NCBI RefSeq assembly: GCF_030814435.1
Contig: NZ_JAUSUW010000005.1
Location: 62,001 to 126,000, forward strand
Length of the DNA stretch: 64,000 bases
Source: Peteryoungia aggregata LMG 23059
GTDB lineage: Bacteria; Pseudomonadota; Alphaproteobacteria; Rhizobiales; Rhizobiaceae
Reading direction: 5' to 3'
In this document: positions 1-9,133 of the stretch, piece by piece
Position numbering within the stretch: position 1 is the stretch's first letter
Layout of the letters: every line of letters starts with the position of its first letter
Made by a program: the position numbers and the translations under genes
Notes under the pieces: generated by a model
Told to the model about the DNA's origin: nothing
The model's input: the letters and a program-made list of their open reading frames with translations, nothing else
Database searches by the model: none

Positions 1-449
1 ATGATTTCATCTAACAAGATACCACATCTAGACCGCATCTTGATGTCATAGTCAGAAGCTGAATGCGCCTGCCAAGGCGGTGGTGTTGTTTGTGACATGG
101 CAACTCCAGTACGCGACCCACTAAGCACATAACGCCAGTCATAAACAACAAGCTTTGCTTACCCATTCAGGCCGGACGATCCGATTTCTACATTCGGATC
201 AAGGAACCGTGTTCTCCGAAGGTTTGCCGGGTTGCACGCATATAAACCAGATGCTGGTCGAACCAAACTTCACATGATGGGCTCCGCTTGCGAAGAGCAC
301 GTCATCATGGTATTAACAGTGCCTGGCCATCCCGCCAGACTTTTCGTCGAGTCAAAAGGGATTTCGTTATGGACTTCCACTGTCGTCCTCTTCATCCGGG
401 GTCGATGCATAAGCGACGAACTTCGGCCGCATGATGAAAAGGATCGGCC
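1..449. other. No gene supported
   Basis: No convincing gene is seen in this stretch. A 73-codon plus frame (232-453) starting at TTG overlaps the next gene by four bases, but its composition is not protein-like and no clear ribosome binding site precedes it. The last 50 bases hold the AAGGA ribosome binding site for the gene at 450. Confidence 0.5.
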
Positions 450-1046
450 ATGAGTGTCGTCCAGCTAACTAACACCTATCTCCAAGCCCTGAAGCGCTCG
501 TTACGTGAGCAGTGCAACGCTGGTTCAGTGCACCTGACCGAGGCTATCGCTCGCGGTTGCGGCGCCCGCACACATGCGGCGCTGCTGGCCAGAATCAAAG
601 CCGGCGGGGAGGGGATATTCATCCGTTTCAACGAGGCAGCCTTCTCTCATCGTCTCGTTGAGCTTTCAGGCAACTCAGCGCCCGACGCGCTTGATTTCCC
701 AGACCTCCACCATTCGGCCCGCTACATCCCGGCGTTGTTTGACGATCCGGCGTTAGACATTCTCGATCTTCATGTGATGCGGGTGCGCTTTTGTTTAAAA
801 GGCATAGCCACCGTGATCGAGATCCATCTCGAGGACATGGGCAATGGCTACACCCGGTTCATCCGATCTCACGCGATTCATGCCCCAGGACAAGCCGGTC
901 CCTATTGGCCAAGTCGCGATTTCGATGACGATGCGGCCTATGCCATGCACCGTGCCATCGATAGCATAGTCGACTATTATAGGGACGCTATCCGGAATGG
1001 TCATAAGCCGTCTGCTTCGTGGCTGATTGAGTCGAAGTACCGCTGA
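450..1046 (+). CDS. Hypothetical protein, 198 aa
   Basis: I do not recognise this gene. It is an intact 198-residue frame with an AAGGA-type ribosome binding site about 8 bases before the ATG and coding-like composition. The product appears cytosolic: no signal peptide or membrane segment is visible. The N-terminal 60 residues are helix-rich (an ALKRSLREQ stretch followed by ARTHAALLARIKAG), and the C-terminal half is acidic with aromatic residues (DDDAAYAMHRAIDSIVDYYRDAI). It stands alone, with about 1 kb of apparent non-coding DNA on its 3' side and the secreted-enzyme operon beyond. Its layout resembles the orphan hypothetical genes of rhizobial accessory regions, but no function can be assigned. 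Confidence 0.6.
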   Translation: MSVVQLTNTYLQALKRSLREQCNAGSVHLTEAIARGCGARTHAALLARIKAGGEGIFIRFNEAAFSHRLVELSGNSAPDALDFPDLHHSARYIPALFDDPALDILDLHVMRVRFCLKGIATVIEIHLEDMGNGYTRFIRSHAIHAPGQAGPYWPSRDFDDDAAYAMHRAIDSIVDYYRDAIRNGHKPSASWLIESKYR

Positions 1047-2041
1047 CAGGTGACAGCTCCAATGACCGCGGTTAGCTTCTGCGGTTATTCCAGATAGTGC
1101 TCCATGAGCGAACTCGCCGATTGGCGCCGGCAAGACCACCGATCTGCGAAAATAGGCCGCTGTCCACCATTTTGGCAGTTCCGAACTTCATCAGCCGACT
1201 TGTTTCGCTGGGTGATGGAAAGTGGCTGCCGTCCTACAGGCTTCAGCCTCCAACTCCGGCACGTTCGCCGCCCGGTCCCGAGCAACCGGATCTTGCTGGG
1301 AGCAATTTGCAAATCGAGGGCTTCTGCTTTCTTGTCCCAAATTCCGAAAGCTTCCTGACGGCTTCCCATCCCATCTCGGACAAGCCCAAATCAGCCCTCT
1401 AACGACTGCTTCGGCCCTATTCTGGAGATGATGTCCACTTTGCGCCTTCATTCTGGTCATTCGAAGGATGTCTACGACTTCCCAAAAGCTGACATAGGTT
1501 ATGGCGTCACCGAGCGTCGGCTGAATACTTCAGGGTAACTCCATCGAACCCCGCTCGGCCCACCAACCCCGCCGATTGCCCTCAACGGCGAGATGTTCTA
1601 GGCGATAACTACTCAACACCGCCGCACGTAAGCATTGCACGTTTCAGTACTATGCTCACTCAAGGTATGTCGTGCGATTCAAGAAGTGATTGTACGGTCA
1701 AGGCGCCGGTCGAAGCTGATCTAGAATCCAGATCCCTTCGCATAGCGCTGGATCGCATCGTAGCAGTCATCATAACCCAGCGCCCAAAGCTCTAAGCTAT
1801 TCACGAACGAGCTTGCGTTCGTCCGCAGCCAGGAAGCGCTCGATTTCTACTTTCCAACGCCCTGTACTCGGCAATGGCTGTCGCTCACGCTCGTAGGAGA
1901 CTTCGGTCTTAGGGGACCGCAGTTTTGTCCACACCGTATTCTCATTCCAGAGCGGCGCACTCAAACATCTCTGCTCTCCACGGCTGCTTCGCGGACTCAC
2001 ACTCGACGCGAGGACACTGAAGTCACCGCGCCTCACTACGA
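1047..2041. other. Non-coding stretch, possibly decayed
   Basis: About 1 kb without a supportable gene. Short frames occur on both strands (for example 1097-1402 plus and 1797-2036 minus), but they overlap each other, lack ribosome binding sites and have arginine/serine/proline-rich shadow-like translations. The minus frame ending at 1797 has a tail (GRWKVEIERFL) that could be a relic of a small gene, but this cannot be supported. Confidence 0.4.
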
Positions 2042-2962
2042 TTACTGAAATTCTTTGAAATTGTCGGGGTCAGTCAGTTCATAAAGAGTGCTGTCATCGA
2101 CAAAACCTGTCTGCTCGAGGCCTCGACTTGCCTGAAAGGCCTTTAGTGCGTCGGCCACCTGGTTCAATTGGGGTGCAGCGTCAGGGCTTGTCTTCAGAAA
2201 GTCGAGTTCTCGCAGAACCTCTTTAACGGCCATGCTTTCTTCACTCGATGCAGCAGACGCCGCCGCCGATCCGGGCGCCGAAAATACTCGCTTCGCACGC
2301 GCCAGCCAGATCCGCGCCTCAGGTAGGCCGTTTTGACCGCCGTTGACGAGCAGCCGGACAGTCTGCAAATCATCAGCATCGGCCGCGGCGTTTATCTTGC
2401 TAAACGTCCAATAGGCAACCGCCGCGTCGAGTGCCATATCCGTAGATCGCGCAAGATCTGGTTTTTCCTCGAGAGGTAGCGACAGCTCTTTGCCGCGCTT
2501 GGAGAAATTTTCGCGTCCAGTCAACTGCATGAGTCCGGAGCCTCGATAGTTCCAACCATCCATTGGTAGCCGATTTCCGAGCCGGTTATTGTAGACGTGA
2601 TTGGCTAGCGCGACCGGATCACCGGCCAAGCGTTTGGCATCGGCCGGGGTCACACGTCTTTTAAAGACCACAAGCATTCGTGCCTCACTGTAGTTGAGAT
2701 TTTCCTCCAACAAGCGCAGGCCACCCGTTTCCGTCGCGATCTGGGCAAAGAAATGCTGCAGACGAAGAGGTGTGTTGATCTCAGCCCGCTCGGCCAGATC
2801 CCATTTGGCAAGAATTGCATTGACGATGTCCAACCTTGCCCGTGGAGAGAATTTGGCGATAGCGCTCGACGTCACCGTTAAACTGTGGTTGCTGTCGGCT
2901 AGTGCCGGAAATGCTGCACCGGAGATGCACATGCATATCAAAACTACCGCAATCTTTATCAT
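2042..2962 (-). CDS. Secreted GH19-type chitinase/lysozyme-like enzyme with C-terminal peptidoglycan-binding-like domain
   Basis: This is a 306-residue exported glycoside hydrolase family 19-like protein, expected to cleave beta-1,4-linked N-acetylglucosamine polymers (chitin or peptidoglycan) outside the cytoplasm. A signal peptide spans about residues 1-22 (hydrophobic core, then ALAD). The GH19 core covers roughly residues 35-215. E78 lies in QIATETGG, the usual position of the catalytic acid; acidic residues in LLEENLNYS follow; and the GWNYRGSGLMQLTGRENF signature is complete. Residues about 250-303 form a small helical region with FLKTSP, ALKAFQASRGL and GFVDDSTLYEL, like a PG_binding_1 domain. 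It is the last gene of a five-gene minus-strand operon, 23 bases after the glycosyltransferase. Its substrate may be host cell wall, a competitor wall, or the polymer made by the neighbouring synthase; the sequence does not decide. Confidence 0.8.
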   Translation of the reverse strand: MIKIAVVLICMCISGAAFPALADSNHSLTVTSSAIAKFSPRARLDIVNAILAKWDLAERAEINTPLRLQHFFAQIATETGGLRLLEENLNYSEARMLVVFKRRVTPADAKRLAGDPVALANHVYNNRLGNRLPMDGWNYRGSGLMQLTGRENFSKRGKELSLPLEEKPDLARSTDMALDAAVAYWTFSKINAAADADDLQTVRLLVNGGQNGLPEARIWLARAKRVFSAPGSAAASAASSEESMAVKEVLRELDFLKTSPDAAPQLNQVADALKAFQASRGLEQTGFVDDSTLYELTDPDNFKEFQ

Positions 2963-2985
2963 CCTGTGGTCCTCACGGGGCTAGG

Positions 2986-4173
2986 TTAATTCAGCCACAC
3001 ATTTCGCATCGTGAATTTCTGTCTGTTGGTAATCCAGACTGCAAACGACCACATCGCACCAATGGCCGCGAGAATCTGGATCATTCCAAGCATCAGAATC
3101 TCAAGTATTGTCACATAAATAGAGAATCTGTACGCTCGATCAGGCGTGGTACACTCGGCAACAATTCGTTGTATTATAAAAAGCCCAATAGAAATAAATG
3201 TGCAGCTCGAGATCGTTATCCCGAGATAATCGCTTTTCCCGACAGCGAGCAGGCCTGCGAATGTTAGCACGGAAAACAGGGGTGCTAGCGTTGCGACCAG
3301 AAAATAGGGGAACGTCAGACATGCAAAGCGTAGCGACCCACCTAGTTCCGGCGCGTAGAGGAAAATGCACTGAAGATGCCCCAATGTCCAGCGTCGGCGC
3401 TGTCTCCAGAGTGAGCGCAAGCTAGATGGCGCCACCGTCACAACGCTCGCCCGATGGGACAGTCCGAGCCGATAGCCTGCTCGATTGAGATTGAGGGTTA
3501 GATCTGCATCCTCAGTGCAGGTGCGATCGGAGAAACCATCCACGAGCGCTTGTCGGACGAAAAGCGTTGCTGCACCTGGCATCACCGAGATGGCACCGAG
3601 GATGCTTTGACCGGCGCGATCGAAATTATGCCCCAGTCGATATTCCTGAGCTTGGACATCGCGCCACAGGCCCGAACCGGGCATGACATTGATCCTGAAT
3701 GAAGCGCCATGCCAAGCGTTTTCTCGCAGGTCAGCCAGAGCTGCTAGTAGGGCGTTTGAGGTTACAATCGTATCGGCATCTATCATCAATACGTGTTCGC
3801 AGGAAACCGCGGTAAGGCCAGTGTTTAGAGCACTGGCTTTGCCGGAATTTGCGGGATGCGCAATGACCTGCGCACTCGAACTGGAAGCGCATATTTCCTC
3901 AGCAATCTGCCTTGTCCGATCTCGAGAGCCATCATCGACCACAATGATCTGCCGAAGAGGCGGCGACAGTGCGAGGAGAGCGGCCAGAGTATCTGCAATG
4001 TGTATTTCCTCGTTGAAGGCCGGCACGATGGCAGAAATATCCAGGCTTCCGTCGCTTTCCTCCCCATCTCTTTCGAACCTGATGCGGCAGAGAAAAACAA
4101 TGCCCAGGAGTGTCGCAAGCGTCATCTTCAGCCAGAGCAAGACGAGCGTGACATCGATGAAGAGGCTAATCAT
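2986..4173 (-). CDS. Membrane-bound family 2 glycosyltransferase (processive synthase type)
   Basis: This 395-residue protein has an N-terminal membrane helix (residues 5-29), a cytosolic GT2 domain (about 45-265) and several C-terminal membrane helices (about 275-375). The GT-A motifs are complete: IVPAFNEE near 50, VVDDGS at 78-83, the metal-binding DAD at 132-134, the TED acceptor motif at 220-222 and QRRRW at 258-262. That set is typical of processive synthases of the chitin, hyaluronan or N-acetylglucosamine polymer type, so it probably builds and exports a beta-linked polysaccharide. It is shorter than full cellulose synthases and lacks a PilZ domain. It sits in the operon 13 bases after the unknown secreted protein and 23 bases before the GH19 enzyme, which suggests coordinated polymer synthesis and trimming. 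The polymer is inferred, not shown. Confidence 0.82.
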   Translation of the reverse strand: MISLFIDVTLVLLWLKMTLATLLGIVFLCRIRFERDGEESDGSLDISAIVPAFNEEIHIADTLAALLALSPPLRQIIVVDDGSRDRTRQIAEEICASSSSAQVIAHPANSGKASALNTGLTAVSCEHVLMIDADTIVTSNALLAALADLRENAWHGASFRINVMPGSGLWRDVQAQEYRLGHNFDRAGQSILGAISVMPGAATLFVRQALVDGFSDRTCTEDADLTLNLNRAGYRLGLSHRASVVTVAPSSLRSLWRQRRRWTLGHLQCIFLYAPELGGSLRFACLTFPYFLVATLAPLFSVLTFAGLLAVGKSDYLGITISSCTFISIGLFIIQRIVAECTTPDRAYRFSIYVTILEILMLGMIQILAAIGAMWSFAVWITNRQKFTMRNVWLN

Positions 4174-4186
4174 CTAAGATCGCAAT

Positions 4187-4933
4187 TCATCGGAATTTTT
4201 CGACGATCCATCTTTCCGCCTTATCGACCTGTGCACTGTCAAAACTTGCCATGCCGGGATAGTAATCGAGCGGCTCCACGTCGGCGAGGTCTCCAATCAC
4301 ATAACCGTAGAGCTTGCAGCCACTACGGGCATAACTCTCAGATTTGTCGCATGGGGTCTTTGACGAAGCGCGCCAGAGAGCGAACAAAAAATAGTTATAG
4401 TCGCGGATCGCGCCACTACTGACTTCGAAGCTGTAGCGATGGGTGGACATTTCAGTTTCGATCGAGATAGCCTGGGCCGGGACGTCAAACGGGCTTTTGA
4501 CCTGCGCATCCTCCCGGAACGGCTCATCCGAGATGATGCGGCGAGGTGGCTTGGAAGGCTGAAACGGCTTTTGGTCGACAGAATAATGTGTCTCGTCGAC
4601 CGAAAAGTCGCTTTTTCCTTGCGGCGCCTTGGCTAAGAGTTGATCAACAGTCGTATCAGGACTGTCTGGTCGTCTCTCGTCAAGCGCATAAAGCGTGAGG
4701 CCCAACAAAACATCGCGTTGCAGGGAATCTGCAGCATCGCCGGCAACGGCTCCATCGCATGTCATATCAATCGAAAACGTGGCGTTGCTGTCGCTGGCGA
4801 CGAAGGCCGGATTCGAAAGCTCACAGAACGGCTGGTTGTCTTGCGCCGCCGCACTGTTGTACATGCCCACAACTGACGCGATCACAAAGCTACATCCACC
4901 TGCCCATCTACTGATCCAGCATATAGAGCGCAT
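4187..4933 (-). CDS. Secreted protein of unknown function, 248 aa
   Basis: I do not recognise a family. The product has an N-terminal hydrophobic stretch ending in NSAAAQD (residues about 15-31), consistent with Sec export, and a soluble remainder. It contains Cys pairs (near 37, 59, and CDKSE / SGCKLYG close to 200) that could form disulfides in the periplasm. The C-terminal part carries SFEVSSGAIRDYNYFLFALWRAS and ends in a helical ERWIVEKFR. The start codon lies inside the end of the upstream protease gene (26-base overlap), implying translational coupling. Its position between a secreted protease and a polysaccharide synthase suggests a periplasmic partner of either one, but this is only context. 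Confidence 0.7.
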   Translation of the reverse strand: MRSICWISRWAGGCSFVIASVVGMYNSAAAQDNQPFCELSNPAFVASDSNATFSIDMTCDGAVAGDAADSLQRDVLLGLTLYALDERRPDSPDTTVDQLLAKAPQGKSDFSVDETHYSVDQKPFQPSKPPRRIISDEPFREDAQVKSPFDVPAQAISIETEMSTHRYSFEVSSGAIRDYNYFLFALWRASSKTPCDKSESYARSGCKLYGYVIGDLADVEPLDYYPGMASFDSAQVDKAERWIVEKFR

Positions 4934-6449
4934 CCTCTAGCTCCCTTCGATTTCTTTCTGTCAAAAGATATTTGAATTTGTCGCTGGTGATGTCCGGATA
5001 GTAGAAGGACACGTTCGATCGGACCTTGTATAGTTGTTTGATGATCGCCTCGTCGGGTTGACCGTCCAGATTGCCGAGGTCCCCGAGCGCATCGAACGGC
5101 AACGAGGTTCCTGCCCCGTGTTGATTTGCAATGGAAAAGAGGACCGCCTGCAAGGCAACGGATCGTTTGGATACATCGAGGCCAAGGCCGCGTTTTGTAC
5201 CATCGGCGGGGTCGATCGGACGTTTCAGACGCGCGATCAACCGCGCATAGTCGGCCAGTACGATGAACTCGACCTGCAGCCGATCGAAGACGGGATTCTG
5301 CGCCAACGCTTGCCACTCTCGTACGAAGATCTCGCTCCGTTGTTTGGCAGCGTCAAGCCCACCGGCCCGCATCAGCCGTTCGGCGTAATCGGGCTTTTCA
5401 AACTTGAGGAAATTTAGGAAGGTCGCCAAGTTCGGCCCTGCCTGTATGCGGAACGCGCCGTAGTAAGCCGTTCCCGCAGCATCGATCCCGACATTCGATG
5501 CGGTCTGGCCTTCATATCTGCGGGCGAGGGTATCGATGGTGAACGGTTTCGCGGGCTTTTGATCGAGCTTCAAAAGCAATTGCAAGCGGGAGAAGAGTTC
5601 TTCCTGCTGACGCAGAAGTTCTTCCTGTCGGATAGATTTGTCGTCCAGCGGCGGAGATGGATTGGACGCGTCGTTGTTGTGACCGTGACAATCCTCATTA
5701 ACACCAAGGTCGGTCAACATCGTGCGCATTCGCACAATCGGTGTCACATAGCGGACGGAGGTTACAGGGATAGGAACGTCCCCGTAAAACTGGGCCAGTC
5801 CGCCCTTGGCGATGCCGATCACCTTCTCTGACTTTTCGTCGAAAACGGGACCGCCGCTAACCCCTTCGACAAAATCGATATTTGCGTTCCATCGCCCATC
5901 GGGCGCATTGTCATTTGAGAGTACGCCAGGAAGCGGCGTGTAGTCCTTGCCCAGCGGGTAACCGAGCGCAAGGACCGTTTGTCCCGACTTGATCGACGAG
6001 AGAAAGCAAACGCCACTGAATTCATACTTTTCTGGGCTTTTCAGCTTCAGGAGGGCAAGATCGCTCACCTCGTTGCCGTCGAGAAAGTCGACCTTTATAG
6101 GATTGCGAGCGTCGATTGATCCTATAAAGGCGAGCAGCGGGTTGGTATCCTTTTCCGTCTGCGGATCTGCTTTCATCGCGGCTTGCTTGACCCACTGCCG
6201 CACGACGTGATCCGCCGTAACGACGATACCCGTCTCACTAACGATAACACCAGTTCCGGACTTAGACTTCACCTCGCCGGTATCGGGATTCATTTCGTCG
6301 TATTTCAGGAACACGACACTTTGCCGCGACCGTTCTGCGAGTGGATCCTGCGCGAGGACCACTACGGGGGCCGAAAGCAGGAATCCTGCAACGAAGCTAG
6401 GACATGCGCTTAACCAAAGCTTAGCGCCACAGACGGTGTCCAGCCTCAT
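4908..6449 (-). CDS. Secreted trypsin-like serine protease with C-terminal extension
   Basis: This is a 513-residue exported serine peptidase of the chymotrypsin fold (family S1 type). A signal peptide occupies about residues 1-34 (ends VVVLAQ). The triad is visible: H81 in TADHVV, D130 in SDLALLKLK and S198 in EGVSGGPVF. The protease domain spans about 40-240 and ends with VIGIAKGG and a structural tail. From about 255 a predicted coiled coil (RQEELLRQQEELFSRLQLLLK) leads to a roughly 230-residue unknown domain, which is unlike a PDZ domain. The protein therefore differs from DegP/HtrA. It overlaps the metalloprotease upstream by four bases and the unknown secreted protein downstream by 26 bases, so the operon is tightly coupled. 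It may process proteins in the envelope or outside the cell. Confidence 0.82.
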   Translation of the reverse strand: MRLDTVCGAKLWLSACPSFVAGFLLSAPVVVLAQDPLAERSRQSVVFLKYDEMNPDTGEVKSKSGTGVIVSETGIVVTADHVVRQWVKQAAMKADPQTEKDTNPLLAFIGSIDARNPIKVDFLDGNEVSDLALLKLKSPEKYEFSGVCFLSSIKSGQTVLALGYPLGKDYTPLPGVLSNDNAPDGRWNANIDFVEGVSGGPVFDEKSEKVIGIAKGGLAQFYGDVPIPVTSVRYVTPIVRMRTMLTDLGVNEDCHGHNNDASNPSPPLDDKSIRQEELLRQQEELFSRLQLLLKLDQKPAKPFTIDTLARRYEGQTASNVGIDAAGTAYYGAFRIQAGPNLATFLNFLKFEKPDYAERLMRAGGLDAAKQRSEIFVREWQALAQNPVFDRLQVEFIVLADYARLIARLKRPIDPADGTKRGLGLDVSKRSVALQAVLFSIANQHGAGTSLPFDALGDLGNLDGQPDEAIIKQLYKVRSNVSFYYPDITSDKFKYLLTERNRRELEDALYMLDQ

Positions 6450-7165
6450 TCCCGAGGTGCTCCGTAGATTTTCTGCACCGAGATCGTATCGCCGTCACTC
6501 AAGATGCCGTTGTTGTTGTATTCCGGGTTGCAATAATTCATGGCTGAAGAAGGATCGTAGGGCGTTAGGGCAGCCAGATCTTTTCCCGTGGTGCCAGTGC
6601 CGTAGGAGTTCGCACACTCTCCCGGTGCGTCACCCCGATCTTGTTCGTGAGCAAAGCCAATGGCGTGCCCGAATTCGTGGACGGCTATCGAAGTGATACA
6701 ATTCGCGCGCATGTTGACGTCTGCACAGCCGGAATTCCAGTTTTGGAACGTGAAATTCAAATACATCCGTTCGGAGGCTTTCCTCATATTCTTGCCGAAC
6801 GCGGTAACTCTAGCGCCAACATCCTCCACAACGATCTTGATCCCAAAATTTCGAGGCGTACATTCTTGCCATCCGCGGAATGACAAACGTGCATGTTTTT
6901 GCCAGCTATTTTCAATGGCCTGTCTAACTGCGGCCGTTTCAGACGGGTAACTAGCTAGCGCGTCGCCCATCCAGCAGACGGGGATGCGCGTCACCCCGTC
7001 GGCATCTGCGGGCCAGCGACTATTAGAAAAGTAGTAGCCGAAATTTTGATCACCTAGCTTCTCTGCCTGTTGAGAGTGTGCCGGCAACAAGTCAAAAGTC
7101 AGAAGCGAGGCAGATGTAAGTGCAATTAAATTCAACAAATCCCCGGAACGCAAGCGCATCGGCAT
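6446..7165 (-). CDS. Secreted zinc metalloprotease, astacin/matrixin-like (metzincin)
   Basis: This 239-residue exported peptidase has a hydrophobic leader (about residues 12-32, ending AHSQQ). The extended zinc motif HEFGHAIGFAHE at 163-174, continuing as QDR, places it among metzincins, and the Met-turn SAMNY follows at 207-211. The three zinc-binding histidines and the catalytic glutamate (E164) are all present. The HExDR continuation resembles astacins, while the small size and the DGDTISVQKIYG ending recall matrixins. Several cysteines suggest disulfides. It is the first gene of the five-gene operon: the ATG is preceded by a GGGAGTGAG ribosome binding site and, further up, by AT-rich DNA likely to hold the promoter. 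It ends by overlapping the serine protease gene by four bases. Confidence 0.82.
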   Translation of the reverse strand: MPMRLRSGDLLNLIALTSASLLTFDLLPAHSQQAEKLGDQNFGYYFSNSRWPADADGVTRIPVCWMGDALASYPSETAAVRQAIENSWQKHARLSFRGWQECTPRNFGIKIVVEDVGARVTAFGKNMRKASERMYLNFTFQNWNSGCADVNMRANCITSIAVHEFGHAIGFAHEQDRGDAPGECANSYGTGTTGKDLAALTPYDPSSAMNYCNPEYNNNGILSDGDTISVQKIYGAPRE

Positions 7166-7815
7166 GTCTCACTCCCGGTAGCTGTCAGAGGCATGAAAAT
7201 CGAAGCAGAGCGCTGTCTAATGTATTTTAAAAACCTATCAATTTGGTGCAATAAATTATCTTGCATAGCAAAAAGTCAATCAACTAAATGGACTGTACTT
7301 GAAAACATAGCTATTATTCGTGGATTTATATCCCCGACTGCTCGCTCAACAATTGCTCCCAATCAACATTACATAAGCTTTGCGCATTTGCAACGGGAGA
7401 GTGTGAATCTTTCCAGCAGTTGTTGTTAGCTCTGACTTTGCCCCGATGGGTGGATTGGGAGAATCTCGGAGCCAAGCTGGATGCGGCCTCGGCAGCAATC
7501 CCGGCCGGTGCACTTGATCAAAATACAGGGTCGGCGGCAGCCACAAAGAACTCTAGTTCAAGTTTAGTGGTCTCTTTACTTTGCCATAGGTACACCGTGT
7601 ATCGGAAAGCCGAAGGCCGCAGTCGAGATCGGTCGCCGCGAAGGACAGCTACTCGACACTGCGTTGCCAGAAGCCGACCGTCAGGAACCGGCCCCCTTGC
7701 GGAAATCAATTCCGCTCCCGCATGCGTGATACAGGACGGCACGCTCTGGTCGGAGATCGGCAGGCCTTGAACTCAAATCCACAAAGCGGTTAGGTCTCGC
7801 CATTGACCATTCGGC
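7166..7815. other. Intergenic region, AT-rich probable promoter for the minus-strand operon
   Basis: No gene is supported in these 650 bases. The first 200 (about 7190-7390) are clearly more AT-rich than the surroundings and lie directly upstream of the metalloprotease gene, so they are the likely promoter region of the five-gene operon. I could not assign a sigma factor motif with confidence. The remainder has only short overlapping frames on both strands. Confidence 0.45.
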
Positions 7816-8640
7816 ATGCCGAAAAAGGAGGGGCGTTTGTCAGTCAGCCGTTTTCACGACTTACGTCTCGTTGAGCATCCCAATTTTCCGGGAGCTGCAG
7901 ATCTTTACAAACGCATGCAAGCAGCACCGAAATTCGTATTCTCGCGTGACATAATCGAGTGGCTAAAAGAGCATGCGGCGGACTACGATCATGCTGTTGC
8001 CGTTGCCATTAATGCGGGCCGTACGGAGCTTCCGTATGAGACGATGCTTGTAGAGTGGGGTCACGATCCCGATGAGCTAGTCTTCTGGCTTGTCGATGCC
8101 GTTGGACCGAACAGTTACCAAATCTGGCCAGCATTTCACTACCCACGCGCCAAGCGCAGCATAATCTTTGGGGACCATTTTTCGGCTTCGTTTGCATCAG
8201 ATGGAAGCGCAATAGTCCAACCATACCAAGGCTGGGTTCCATCGCCAATTACAAGACAATTCATTGATAGCTATGCTCCCTCCGCAGCCATATCCCTCTG
8301 TCTTGCAATGACGCTTCACGTACGTGGGATCGTCACACGAGAACCCGCTCAGATCAGCCCTAAGCTAGACGCGGCACGCATCAAAAAGGGCAAGCCGCCG
8401 ATCACGAAAGACTATGTAACTGTACATATTGGCTACAGCACTGATAGGCAGGGCATGGATCACGCGTATGAGGAAGGCCGAGGTCACGTCAAACCACATA
8501 TCCGCGCTGGTCACTATAAAAATCAGGCTGTGGGGCCTGGCTGGCAGGAGCGCAAAAAAATTTGGATCAAGCCTTATTTGGTGAACTACGGCGACGACAC
8601 CAGCATCGCTTCATCGCCACAATATCTCGTAGTTCCGTAA
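7816..8640 (+). CDS. Hypothetical protein, mobile-element type, 274 aa
   Basis: This is an intact 274-residue soluble protein with no signal peptide or membrane helix. The C-terminal third holds KPHIRAGHYKNQAVGPG followed by a K/R stretch and KPYLVNYGDD. To my recollection this PHxRxGHxxxQ..GxG..R pattern occurs in many plasmid- and phage-borne proteins of unknown function. The middle is rich in aromatic residues (SYQIWPAFHYPRAKRS). It is a single transcription unit with convergent or unrelated neighbours. Function is unknown; the family resemblance is from memory of the motif and needs a profile search. The start at 7816 is the first ATG; a second in-frame Met follows only deep in the protein. 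Confidence 0.62.
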   Translation: MPKKEGRLSVSRFHDLRLVEHPNFPGAADLYKRMQAAPKFVFSRDIIEWLKEHAADYDHAVAVAINAGRTELPYETMLVEWGHDPDELVFWLVDAVGPNSYQIWPAFHYPRAKRSIIFGDHFSASFASDGSAIVQPYQGWVPSPITRQFIDSYAPSAAISLCLAMTLHVRGIVTREPAQISPKLDAARIKKGKPPITKDYVTVHIGYSTDRQGMDHAYEEGRGHVKPHIRAGHYKNQAVGPGWQERKKIWIKPYLVNYGDDTSIASSPQYLVVP

Positions 8641-8742
8641 AAATGCTATTCCAAATTAGTCCGTGCGTGGGAGACGCATTTGACCTCTCCGCGGTGAAAC
8701 CTAGAGCACTAGCGAGCAATGGACGCCGCGAGCCCATTGAGT

Positions 8743-8949
8743 TCAGTCATCAAATATTCGATCTCTAGGCAGCCAACCTCTTGTGAAGCCGACACTCATG
8801 GCACCGGATGTCAGCCTCAGTTGCTCATGCAAATGATGGCAATCGCTCAGAACCGCGTGCAGCGCTTTCCGCGCGTCTCCGCCGAATAGCGCGAGAATTT
8901 CTTCGACCTCGTCAGACTGCTGTTCCATACACTGGGTCACTGCTTGCAT
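8743..8949 (-). CDS. Small SOS-locus protein, 68 aa
   Basis: This is a 68-residue acidic, helical protein with no known catalytic motif. It carries the pattern LFGGDARKALHAVLSDCHHLHEQL followed by GFTRGWLP. It matches my memory of small conserved alphaproteobacterial proteins that end in GxxRGWxP, commonly found in plasmids and accessory DNA. Its start overlaps the end of the upstream 60-residue gene by 13 bases, so the two are probably co-translated from the SOS-box promoter near 9134. Function is unknown; small size and SOS control would fit a regulator or DNA-damage accessory factor, but that is inference. Confidence 0.62.
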   Translation of the reverse strand: MQAVTQCMEQQSDEVEEILALFGGDARKALHAVLSDCHHLHEQLRLTSGAMSVGFTRGWLPRDRIFDD

Positions 8950-9119
8950 GCCTCTTCCTCTTTCGGCTTCTTCCGAGCGAGCACATAGACCGACTGGCGA
9001 GTAGCCATGCCGCCGAAGGTACGGCGCCTCTGGTCTTCATTTCTCTCCCTCCATGCTCGCGCCTTGGCAACCTCGGCTAGAGCATTTGCAACGACATCAT
9101 TCGTGCTCGCAGTAGTCAT
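8937..9119 (-). CDS. Small SOS-controlled protein, 60 aa
   Basis: This is a 60-residue basic, helical protein (AEVAKARAWRERNEDQRRR, then a lysine-rich tail RKKPKEEEACKQ). I do not recognise a family. Its ATG lies 14 bases downstream (minus direction) of a perfect alphaproteobacterial LexA site, with a TTGACA -35-like hexamer further up, so transcription is very likely induced by DNA damage. It overlaps the following 68-residue gene by 13 bases, making a two-gene operon divergent from the SRAP gene. A nucleic-acid-binding role is possible from its charge but is not shown. Confidence 0.6.
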   Translation of the reverse strand: MTTASTNDVVANALAEVAKARAWRERNEDQRRRTFGGMATRQSVYVLARKKPKEEEACKQ

Positions 9120-9133
9120 GTTTCACCTCAAGT

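Noticed and set aside
232..453. 73-codon frame overlapping the next gene by four bases
   Set aside because: The four-base overlap suggests coupling, but the TTG start lacks a ribosome binding site and the translation is not protein-like.
1797..2036. 79-codon minus frame
   Set aside because: Ends in a mildly protein-like helix, but no ribosome binding site and a serine/arginine-rich translation; possible relic only.
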